Positions 1-6,004 of a stretch of 10,142 bases of DNA are shown in pieces. The translations under genes were made by a program, and so were the position numbers. Every line of letters starts with the position of its first letter. The stretch's first letter is position 1. The notes under the pieces are model-generated. The model was not told the origin of the DNA. It did not search any database and saw nothing but the letters and a program-made list of their open reading frames with translations. The stretch comes from Pseudomonadota bacterium (GTDB taxonomy: Bacteria; Pseudomonadota; Gammaproteobacteria; Steroidobacterales; Steroidobacteraceae): NCBI GenBank assembly GCA_023433515.1, contig JAEZCN010000222.1:1-10142 (forward strand), in the 5' to 3' direction.

Positions 1-8
1 TGAACGCG

Positions 9-15
9 AAGGTGA
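9..15 (+). promoter_or_regulatory. Shine-Dalgarno sequence of rplS
   Basis: AAGGTGA complements the 3' end of 16S rRNA and ends five bases before the ATG at 21. It overlaps the alternative in-frame GTG at 12, so it supports the ATG as the start of L19. Confidence 0.75.
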
Positions 16-20
16 AGAAC

Positions 21-365
21 ATGGCTAACATCATTCAACAGCTCGAATCCGCGCGCATGACGCGCAAAGTCCCCGATTTCAACCCTGGCGACACCGTCGT
101 CGTGCAGGTGAAGGTGAAGGAAGGCGATCGCGAGCGCGCGCAGGCCTACGAAGGCGTGGTCATCGCGAAGAGCAACCGCGGACTCAACTCTTCGTTCACG
201 GTGCGCAAGATTTCGCACGGCGAGGGCGTGGAGCGCGTGTTCCAGACCTACAGCCCCGCGATCAGCGAGATCGAGATCAAGCGCCGCGGCAGCGTCCGCC
301 GCGCCAAGCTCTACTACCTGCGTGATCTGTCCGGCAAGGCCGCGCGCATCGAAGAGAAGGTCTAA
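21..365 (+). CDS. rplS: 50S ribosomal protein L19
   Basis: Structural protein of the large ribosomal subunit, lying at the interface with the 30S subunit. The 114-residue product has the usual L19 length. It shows the family's features throughout: an N-terminal MANIIQQLE-type helix, the PGDTV strand, the AYEGVVIAKSNRGLNSSFTVRK core (a few residues given here as the landmark GVVIAKSNRGLNSSF), the GVERVFQTYSP segment and the basic RRGSVRRAKLYYLRD tail. An in-frame GTG nine bases upstream is possible, but the ATG at 21 gives the canonical N-terminus and has a Shine-Dalgarno sequence (AAGGTGA, 9-15) at good spacing. The TGA at bases 1-3 may be the stop of the preceding gene; in gammaproteobacteria rplS normally follows rpsP-rimM-trmD, so trmD is expected there, but three bases cannot prove it. 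The sppA gene begins 25 bp downstream on the same strand. Confidence 0.97.
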   Translation: MANIIQQLESARMTRKVPDFNPGDTVVVQVKVKEGDRERAQAYEGVVIAKSNRGLNSSFTVRKISHGEGVERVFQTYSPAISEIEIKRRGSVRRAKLYYLRDLSGKAARIEEKV

Positions 366-390
366 CTAACCAATTGGACGTCCGCCAGCC

Positions 391-2265
391 ATGATCGGCC
401 GTATCGCACTTGGACTGTGGCGCGGCCTGGACGGGCTGCGCAAGTTCCTGCATCTGCTGCTGCTGCTGGTGATCTTCGGCTTCATCGTCGGAGCACTGCG
501 GACGTCCATTCCCCACATCGCGGACAACTCCGCGCTCGTCATCCAGCCCCAGGGCGAGATCGTCGAGCAGCTCTCGGGCAGTCCCGTCGACCAGGCCATC
601 GCGCGCGCGCAGGGCGAAGGACAGGGCGAGACGCTGCTCTGGAACCTGGTTGATGCGCTGCGCGCCGCGAAGAAGGACGCGCGCATCAAGGCGGTGGTTC
701 TCGACCTGAAGTCGATGAGCGGTGGCGGTCAGCCCACGCTCGCCGAATTCGCCGCCGCGATCGACGACTTCCGCTCGAGCGGCAAGAAAGTCGTCGCGCA
801 TGCGGACGCCATGCTGCAGGACCAGTACTTCGTCGCCGCGCACGCGGACGAGGTCTACATCGATCCGCTCGGCCTCATCGCCATCGATGGCTACGACCGC
901 TACCGGATCTACTACAAGGAGCTGCTCGAGAAGCTCGGCGTGACCGTCAACCTGTTCAAGGTCGGCGCGTACAAGAGCGCGGCCGAGGTTTACGTTCGCT
1001 CGGACATGTCGCCGGAAGATCGCGAGGCGAGCCTCGCGTACCTGAACTCCTTGTGGCTCAACTACCGCACCGCGGTGGCGAACGCGCGTGGCCTCAAGCC
1101 CGAGGACATCAGCGCGTATGTCGAAAACGCGGTGCCGGCGATGCTGGCCGCGAAGGGGAACGCCGCGCAGGTCGCGCTCGATGCGAAGCTGGTCACCGGT
1201 CTCAAGTCCTCGCTCGACGTGGACCGGCGCATGGTCGAGCTCGTCGGCAGCGCGGATCCGGTGCGCAGGCGCGACAAGGGCGCCGTCGAGGCCGCCGACC
1301 TCGGTGACGACTACAACGCGACTCATTTCGGGGATTACCTGCGCATCGTCGAAGCGGAGAAGGTGGCGCGGGGCGCTGGCAAGAACAAGATCGCCGTCAT
1401 CGTGGCGTCGGGCGAAATCGTCGACGGTTCGCAGCCGCCGGGCACGATCGGCGGTGAGAGCACCTCCGGGCTGGTGCGCGAAGCGCGCCGCGACGACGAC
1501 GTGAAGGCCATCGTGCTGCGGGTAGATAGTCCCGGCGGCAGCGTGCTCGCGTCGGAGCAGATCTACCGCGAAGTGCGCGCGGCGCAGAAGTCAGGTCTGC
1601 CGGTGGTCGTCTCGATGGGCGATCTCGCGGCCTCGGGCGGCTATTACATCGCGACCTCGGCCGACGAGATCTGGGCGCACCCGGCGACGATCACGGGCTC
1701 GATCGGCATCTTCGGAGCGATCCCGACCTTCGACGGCACGCTCGACAAGATCGGCGTCAACGTCGACGGCGTGGGGACCACGAACCTTTCCGGCCAGTTG
1801 CGCATCGACCGACCGCTCGGCAACGAAGCGAAGGTCCTGCTGCAGTCGATGGTCGAGCACGGATACGAGGAATTCCTCGGACACGTGGCCGAGGGCCGCA
1901 ACAAGACCCGCGACCAGGTCCACGAGATCGCGCAGGGGCGCGTGTGGATCGGCACCGATGCGCTGGGCAATGGACTCGTCGACAAGCTCGGCCTGTTCGA
2001 CGAGGCCGTCAAGTCTGCGGCGGAGCGCGCCGGGATCGAGGACTACGACCTCGAGCGCATCGAACCGCAGCTGACGCTCGCCGAGCGCCTGGCGATGCGC
2101 GTGCGCGTGTGGTTCGCGGTCGGTTTCCTCGGCGATGTCGCGCGCCAGAATCCGCTGGCGGGCATGTCGCGGCAGCTCGAACCCGTGCAGCGCGAGCTCG
2201 AACGCTGGTCGCGCATGTCCTCGCGCGACAACCGTTACGCCTACTGCTTCTGCGACGTGCGTTAG
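391..2265 (+). CDS. sppA: Signal peptide peptidase SppA, 67-kDa type (protease IV)
   Basis: Inner-membrane serine protease of peptidase family S49 that degrades leader peptides after their release from exported proteins. The 624-residue length fits the long, two-domain form (E. coli about 618). One membrane anchor is visible near residues 17-37 (leucine-rich, LHLLLLLVIFGFIVGAL). A first S49 domain covers roughly residues 50-300 and carries the catalytic lysine, K195, in the motif VGAYKSAAE. A second S49 domain starts at about residue 334 (IAVIVASGEIVDG), contains VDSPGG, and has the nucleophile S415 in DLAASGGYYIA. These correspond to the K209/S409 dyad of the E. coli enzyme, so it should be active. 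The C-terminus contains two cysteines (YCFCDVR). Only a weak ribosome-binding site (GGA, 376-378) precedes the ATG. The 25-bp gap to rplS and the absence of a T-tract hairpin there suggest read-through transcription from the ribosomal operon. Confidence 0.96.
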   Translation: MIGRIALGLWRGLDGLRKFLHLLLLLVIFGFIVGALRTSIPHIADNSALVIQPQGEIVEQLSGSPVDQAIARAQGEGQGETLLWNLVDALRAAKKDARIKAVVLDLKSMSGGGQPTLAEFAAAIDDFRSSGKKVVAHADAMLQDQYFVAAHADEVYIDPLGLIAIDGYDRYRIYYKELLEKLGVTVNLFKVGAYKSAAEVYVRSDMSPEDREASLAYLNSLWLNYRTAVANARGLKPEDISAYVENAVPAMLAAKGNAAQVALDAKLVTGLKSSLDVDRRMVELVGSADPVRRRDKGAVEAADLGDDYNATHFGDYLRIVEAEKVARGAGKNKIAVIVASGEIVDGSQPPGTIGGESTSGLVREARRDDDVKAIVLRVDSPGGSVLASEQIYREVRAAQKSGLPVVVSMGDLAASGGYYIATSADEIWAHPATITGSIGIFGAIPTFDGTLDKIGVNVDGVGTTNLSGQLRIDRPLGNEAKVLLQSMVEHGYEEFLGHVAEGRNKTRDQVHEIAQGRVWIGTDALGNGLVDKLGLFDEAVKSAAERAGIEDYDLERIEPQLTLAERLAMRVRVWFAVGFLGDVARQNPLAGMSRQLEPVQRELERWSRMSSRDNRYAYCFCDVR

Positions 2266-2276
2266 TTCGCCGACCC

Positions 2277-2296
2277 CTGGCGGCGATCGCCGCCAG
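2277..2296. repeat. 20-bp perfect palindrome after sppA
   Basis: CTGGCGGC-GATC-GCCGCCAG reads identically on both strands and begins 11 bases after the sppA stop codon. As RNA it would form an eight-pair, very GC-rich stem with a GAUC loop. No T-tract follows (next bases TTGACC), so it is not a classical intrinsic terminator. It could protect the 3' end of the rplS-sppA message, pause or help end transcription, or bind a dimeric protein as DNA. The core GCGATCGC also includes a GATC (Dam) site. Confidence 0.7.
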
Positions 2297-2324
2297 TTGA
2301 CCTAAAGGCGTATCCATTCCAGGC

Positions 2325-2340
2325 ACTGCCATCCGGCAGT
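2325..2340 (+). promoter_or_regulatory. Hairpin immediately before the ClC-family gene start
   Basis: ACTGCC-ATCC-GGCAGT is a six-pair inverted repeat with a four-base loop. It ends eight bases before the ATG at 2349 and occupies the place where a Shine-Dalgarno sequence would sit; no good ribosome-binding sequence is visible. If formed in the mRNA it would limit translation initiation. Whether it is functional is inference. Confidence 0.4.
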
Positions 2341-2348
2341 ATCGGTCG

Positions 2349-3677
2349 ATGGCGACCGAACTCACGGAAGAGCCGGCGAGCTGGCCGCAGGTCGCGACCT
2401 ATGCGGCAGGCGGACTCGTCGGGGGAGTCGTGGGTGGACTGCTCGTCGTCGCGGTGGTGTGCGTCCTCAAGTTCATGCTCGAAATCGTGTCCGCGCAGGA
2501 CACGTGGGTGCTCATCGTCATGCCCGTAATCGGGCTCGCGCTCGCCTCGTTGCTGCTGAACGGCTTCGGCCGGCGCACGCCCCCGACCACAGGTGACAGC
2601 CGTCCACTCAAGTCCTGGCGCTCGTGGCCGCCGGGCGCCATTCCCGCCGACATCACGGGCGACGTGCAGTCGTGCGCCGGCCGCGAAGAGCGGATGCCTT
2701 GGCGACTCGCGCCGCTGCGGCTCGTCGCGATCTTCGCGACCGTGGGCTCAGGAGCGGCGATGGGCACCGAGGCGCCGGCCGCATATCTCGCCTCCGCGGC
2801 GGGTGCGGCCGTCTGCGATCGCGTCCGGAAATGCCGGCGACTGTTCCGCCCGGCCGTGCTCGGCGGCGGCGCGGCGGGCGTGGCCGCGTTGATGGCGATC
2901 CCGCTGGTCGGCGCCGCGTATGTACTCGAAATCGGTCGGCGAAATGGCGCGCCGTTCAGTCTGGAGCGGGTCATCGCGGCGCTGATCGGGGGCTGCGTCG
3001 GCTGGAAGATCAATGACGTGCTGAATCTGGATCTCATCCGCCTGGTCGTGCCCAAGGTACCGCCTTATTCGGTGAGGGAAGGCGTCGTCACCGCGCTGTG
3101 CATCGGCGTGCTCGCGGGCACGATCACCGCGCTCGCGGCGGTGGCTATCTACCGCGCGAAGGACTGGCGCGCGCATCCGGCCGTGCGCGTCGTGGTCGGT
3201 GGGCTGGCGTCGGTCGCCGCGGCATTGTTGCTCGTGCAGGTCGCTGGACCTGCCGCCGCCGTCGGCCCAGGCGGAGGCGCGATCGTCTGGGCCGAGAGCG
3301 TCGATGCGTTGCCGCTCACGCTGCTCGCCGTGGCACTGCTGCGCGCGGCGATGACGACCGCCGCGGTCGCCGCGGGCGGATGTGGCGGGGTGTTCGTTCC
3401 GTTCCTCGCGACCGGCGACATCGGCGGGCGCGTCTTCGCGCCGATCCTCGGAATCGGCAGCGACCTGGCCGGAGCGGCCGGAGCGGCCGCGGGCATCGCG
3501 GGCGGCTATCACCTGCCGCTGACCGCCATCGCGATGGTGATCGGCGTCGGTGGCCCAAGACTCTCGACGCTGACCTGTCTCGCCACGGTGCTGGTCGCGT
3601 GGCTGGTGGGACTGGCGGTGGCCACCGGCGTGGACCGGCTCGAACGCGCCTGGCGGGCGCGTCGACAACCTAACTAG
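2349..3677 (+). CDS. Divergent ClC-family chloride channel/transporter
   Basis: Polytopic membrane protein of 442 residues, slightly shorter than E. coli ClcA (473), with many Gly/Ala/Val-rich membrane segments starting at about residue 17 and no C-terminal CBS domains. Family landmarks are present but altered. GTEAP (139-143) stands where GREGP is normal and keeps the gating glutamate as E141. CGGVFVP (345-351) matches GGIFAP with filter phenylalanine F349. PLTAIAMVI near residue 395 matches the PLTGI-type segment. PGAIP (95-99) seems to replace GSGIP, so the filter serine would be G96. YVLEI (191-195) aligns with the FVIEE segment, placing I195 at the internal proton glutamate (E203 in ClcA). 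These are by-eye alignments. The protein may move Cl- or another anion; channel versus antiporter cannot be decided. The start is the only in-frame one after a stop at 2298. It lies 83 bp after sppA and overlaps the end of the convergent ankyrin gene by 8 bp. Confidence 0.85.
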   Translation: MATELTEEPASWPQVATYAAGGLVGGVVGGLLVVAVVCVLKFMLEIVSAQDTWVLIVMPVIGLALASLLLNGFGRRTPPTTGDSRPLKSWRSWPPGAIPADITGDVQSCAGREERMPWRLAPLRLVAIFATVGSGAAMGTEAPAAYLASAAGAAVCDRVRKCRRLFRPAVLGGGAAGVAALMAIPLVGAAYVLEIGRRNGAPFSLERVIAALIGGCVGWKINDVLNLDLIRLVVPKVPPYSVREGVVTALCIGVLAGTITALAAVAIYRAKDWRAHPAVRVVVGGLASVAAALLLVQVAGPAAAVGPGGGAIVWAESVDALPLTLLAVALLRAAMTTAAVAAGGCGGVFVPFLATGDIGGRVFAPILGIGSDLAGAAGAAAGIAGGYHLPLTAIAMVIGVGGPRLSTLTCLATVLVAWLVGLAVATGVDRLERAWRARRQPN

Positions 3678-4839
3678 CGCCGCGCTCCAGACTTTCCAGG
3701 TACTCGGCCAGGGCGTCGCAGTCCGGATTTCCCGTGATCCGTCGCGATACCCGCGCGTACCCGGACGGCGTGTTCTGGTGCTCGACATCACGGCCGTCGA
3801 CGTCCGCGCCGGCAGCGATCAGTAGTTGGGCCATCCGGAGGTTGCCCTGCCAGGCGGCGCCATGCAGGGCCATCGCCTGAGAACCGAATGAGGTCCGCGC
3901 GTTCGGATTCGCGCCGTGGTCGAGCAGCCATGACACGAGGTCCACGTTCCCCGCGTCGACCGCGCCCATGAGTACTTCGTCGTCCTTCACGATCCGCGGG
4001 TCGGCTGTCGCCAGGGCGATGACGGTTTCGCTATCGCCGAGCCGCGCGAAGTCGCGCGGCCGTACGTCGGCGCCGCACTTCTGCAGGTGACGCACGAGGT
4101 CCCGGCCGGGTTTGCCCAGCTCCGCGAAGGTCTCGATGGGAGTGGTCTTCCAGGAGTCCGGCTTGTCGATCGACACACCGCGCGCGAGCAGCAGGTCGAT
4201 GGCCCGCGTCGTCCTCGCGAATGCAAGTAGTGAGGCGTCCCCCGGAATCCGCCTGGGCAGTGCCTTGCGGCCGCGATTCAGTATCTCCTCCGTACGCGCG
4301 TCGTCTCCGAGCATCAGTGCCTCGACGATGCCGATCCGCGCGCCGCGTCGGATCAGCTCGTCGCGCATGTACGCGTCGCCGTTCGACGCCGCGAGCATCA
4401 ACGGCGACCACTCCGAATAGCCGCCGTTGTCTCCGCGCGGGTCGGCGCCGGCCTCGAGCAACCGGTCGAACAGCTCGCGCTGTTTGCCTTCGATCGCCAT
4501 GTGCAGCGGTTGCGGTTTGCCACCCCAGTGCGGATGCGGCGCCTTCACGTTGACGATGGCGGGGAAGGCGGCGAGCATCGCTCTTGCCGCCGCGACGTTT
4601 CCCGCGCGCACGTCGCGAAGGAACTGCGCGGCGGTCGCTTCGTCCGGCGCGGCGGATGCACGAAGCCCACTGCAATGCGCCTTGAGGTCGCGCCAGCTCG
4701 GGAATCCGTAGTCTCGCGCGACGGCGAGTTGGGCGTCGGCGAGCCTGGCGCCGGGATCATTCGTACGCAGCTCGACGAGCCGCTGCTTGGCGGTTTTCTT
4801 GAGCCACTCGAGATTGGGACGCGCGGGTAGCGTGGCCAT
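3670..4839 (-). CDS. Ankyrin-repeat protein with conserved N-terminal module
   Basis: A 389-residue protein without signal peptide or membrane segment, so probably cytoplasmic. Residues 4-54 (LPARPNLEWLKKTAKQ, then LADAQLAVARDYGFPSW and DLKAH) form a compact helical module that I recall at the start of many bacterial ankyrin-repeat proteins; its role is unknown to me. Residues about 68-380 are ankyrin-like helix pairs. The clearest are at 108-138 (PLHMAIEGKQRELFDRLLEAG), 145-170 (SPLMLAASNGD), 287-316 (MGAVDAGNVDLVSWLLDHG) and 324-352 (ALHGAAWQGNLRMAQLLIAAG); those between are degenerate. Ankyrin repeats bind other proteins; no enzyme domain is visible and no partner can be named. The ATG at 4839 is supported by an excellent ribosome-binding site. 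It is convergent with the ClC-family gene and lies 130 bp downstream of tdh on the same strand, so it may have its own promoter. Confidence 0.9.
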   Translation of the reverse strand: MATLPARPNLEWLKKTAKQRLVELRTNDPGARLADAQLAVARDYGFPSWRDLKAHCSGLRASAAPDEATAAQFLRDVRAGNVAAARAMLAAFPAIVNVKAPHPHWGGKPQPLHMAIEGKQRELFDRLLEAGADPRGDNGGYSEWSPLMLAASNGDAYMRDELIRRGARIGIVEALMLGDDARTEEILNRGRKALPRRIPGDASLLAFARTTRAIDLLLARGVSIDKPDSWKTTPIETFAELGKPGRDLVRHLQKCGADVRPRDFARLGDSETVIALATADPRIVKDDEVLMGAVDAGNVDLVSWLLDHGANPNARTSFGSQAMALHGAAWQGNLRMAQLLIAAGADVDGRDVEHQNTPSGYARVSRRITGNPDCDALAEYLESLERGAS

Positions 4840-4845
4840 CGAACA

Positions 4846-4853
4846 CCTTCCTT
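4846..4853 (-). promoter_or_regulatory. Strong Shine-Dalgarno sequence of the ankyrin gene
   Basis: On the minus strand AAGGAAGG lies six bases before the ATG at 4839. It is the strongest ribosome-binding sequence in the window and fixes the start of the ankyrin-repeat protein. Confidence 0.8.
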
Positions 4854-4895
4854 TCAGTGCACCCGATGTCCGCGAAACGGGCAGAAAGGAGGCGA

Positions 4896-4922
4896 GTTGT
4901 AATCAGCGGCAGGCGGGTTCAA
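4896..4922 (-). promoter_or_regulatory. Weak candidate promoter of the ankyrin gene
   Basis: Reading the minus strand, TTGAAC (4922-4917) and TACAAC (4901-4896) each match the sigma-70 consensus at four of six positions, separated by 15 bp, which is short. The resulting leader would be about 50 nt. The -35 candidate lies in the odd palindrome GGGTTCAACCC (4915-4925). The match is weak; read-through from kbl-tdh is an alternative. Confidence 0.2.
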
Positions 4923-4933
4923 CCCTTCTCGCG

Positions 4934-4963
4934 GACCGAAGGTCGCCTGAACGACCGCGGTCG
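4934..4963 (-). repeat. Cluster of overlapping inverted repeats after tdh
   Basis: Three stems share the pieces GACC/GGTC: GACC-GAA-GGTC (4934-4944), GGTCG-CCTGAA-CGACC (4941-4956) and the perfect 12-bp palindrome CGACCGCGGTCG (4952-4963), which starts six bases beyond the tdh stop. They are mutually exclusive as RNA folds. There is no U-tract on the minus strand, so this may be a Rho-dependent or decay-protecting 3' end of the kbl-tdh transcript rather than an intrinsic terminator. Confidence 0.4.
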
Positions 4964-4969
4964 ACTGTA

Positions 4970-6004
4970 CTAGCCGATCGTCGACCAGTCGAGGATGACC
5001 TTGCCCGACTGCCCGGATCCCATGGTTTCGAAGCCGCGCTGGAATTCCTGCACCGGAAAGTGGTGGGTGATCACCGGGGTGATGTCGAGGCCGGCCTGCA
5101 GCAGCGCGGCCATCTTGTACCAGGTCTCGAACATCTCGCGGCCGTAGATGCCGCGCATGTTGAGGCCCTTGAAGATCACCTGGTTCCAGTCGATCGCGGT
5201 GTCGCCCGGCGGGATGCCGAGCAGCGCGACGCTGCCACCGTGATGCATGGTGCGCAGCATGTCGCGGAACGCGACCGGATTGCCCGACATCTCGAGCCCC
5301 ACGTCGAATCCTTCCTGCATGCCGAGCTCGCGCATGACGTCGTCGAGCTTCTCGCGCGAGACGTTCACGGTGCGGGTGGCGCCCATCTTCTTCGCGAGAC
5401 CCAGGCGGTAGTCGTTGACGTCGGTGATCACGACGTGGCGCGCACCGACCTTCTTCGCGATGGCGACGGCCATGATGCCGATGGGTCCGGCGCCGGTGAT
5501 CAGCACGTCCTCGCCCACCATGTTGAATGCGAGGGCGGTATGCGTGGCGTTGCCGAACGGATCGAGGATGCTCGCGATGTCGTCGGTGATGGCGTCGGGC
5601 AGCTTGAACGCGTTGCTCGCGGGGATGCACAGGTACTCGGCGAAGCAGCCCTGGCGGTCGACGCCCACGCCGACGGTGTGTATGCACAGGTGCCGACGGC
5701 CGGCGCGGCAGTTGCGGCAGAAGCCGCAGGTGATGTGACCTTCGCCGGAAACGCGGTCTCCCACGGCGAATCCGCGTACCTCGCTCCCAACCTCCACGAT
5801 GCGGCCGTAGTACTCGTGGCCCACGGCCATGGGCACGGGGATCGTCTTCTGCGCCCACGCATCCCAGTTGTAAATGTGCATGTCGGTGCCGCAGATGGCG
5901 GTCTTGCCGATCTTGATGAGCACGTCGTTGGGGCCGACCTTCGGGACGTCGATGTCCTTCAGCCAGATGCCGGGTTTCGCCTCGGCCTTGACCAGCGCCT
6001 TCAT
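4970..6004 (-). CDS. tdh: L-threonine 3-dehydrogenase
   Basis: Cytoplasmic zinc-dependent alcohol dehydrogenase family enzyme that oxidises L-threonine with NAD+ to 2-amino-3-ketobutyrate. The 344-residue protein is near the E. coli length (341) and keeps its numbering in the first half. Catalytic zinc ligands C38 (in ICGTD), H63 and E64 (in VGHEYYG) are present, as are H43 and the structural zinc cysteines C93, C96, C99 and C107. The nucleotide-binding fold carries GAGPIG at 171-176 followed by the acidic residue of VVITDVND, which favours NAD+. All expected residues are intact, so the enzyme should be active. Its ATG overlaps the kbl stop (ATGA), and GGAGA (6016-6012) inside the end of kbl serves as ribosome-binding site seven bases upstream, which indicates translational coupling. 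It completes the threonine-to-glycine route with Kbl. Confidence 0.97.
   Translation of the reverse strand: MKALVKAEAKPGIWLKDIDVPKVGPNDVLIKIGKTAICGTDMHIYNWDAWAQKTIPVPMAVGHEYYGRIVEVGSEVRGFAVGDRVSGEGHITCGFCRNCRAGRRHLCIHTVGVGVDRQGCFAEYLCIPASNAFKLPDAITDDIASILDPFGNATHTALAFNMVGEDVLITGAGPIGIMAVAIAKKVGARHVVITDVNDYRLGLAKKMGATRTVNVSREKLDDVMRELGMQEGFDVGLEMSGNPVAFRDMLRTMHHGGSVALLGIPPGDTAIDWNQVIFKGLNMRGIYGREMFETWYKMAALLQAGLDITPVITHHFPVQEFQRGFETMGSGQSGKVILDWSTIG

Noticed and set aside
370..383. Two overlapping 8-bp palindromes (CCAATTGG and GGACGTCC) in the rplS-sppA spacer
   Set aside because: Too short and loop-less to form a stable terminator; 8-bp palindromes occur often by chance.
454..468. Five tandem CTG codons in the SppA membrane anchor, considered as a phase-variable repeat
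   Set aside because: The unit is a triplet, so slippage would only change the number of leucines and not the frame; leucine runs are normal in membrane anchors.
277..1326. A 349-codon minus-strand frame opposite the rplS end and sppA
   Set aside because: No ribosome-binding site or domain and arginine-rich shadow composition; the sppA frame carries both catalytic motifs.
2297..2325. TTGACC as a -35 box for the ClC-family gene
   Set aside because: At 16-18 bp downstream there is no TATAAT-like hexamer (CAGGCA and neighbours), so a promoter cannot be supported.
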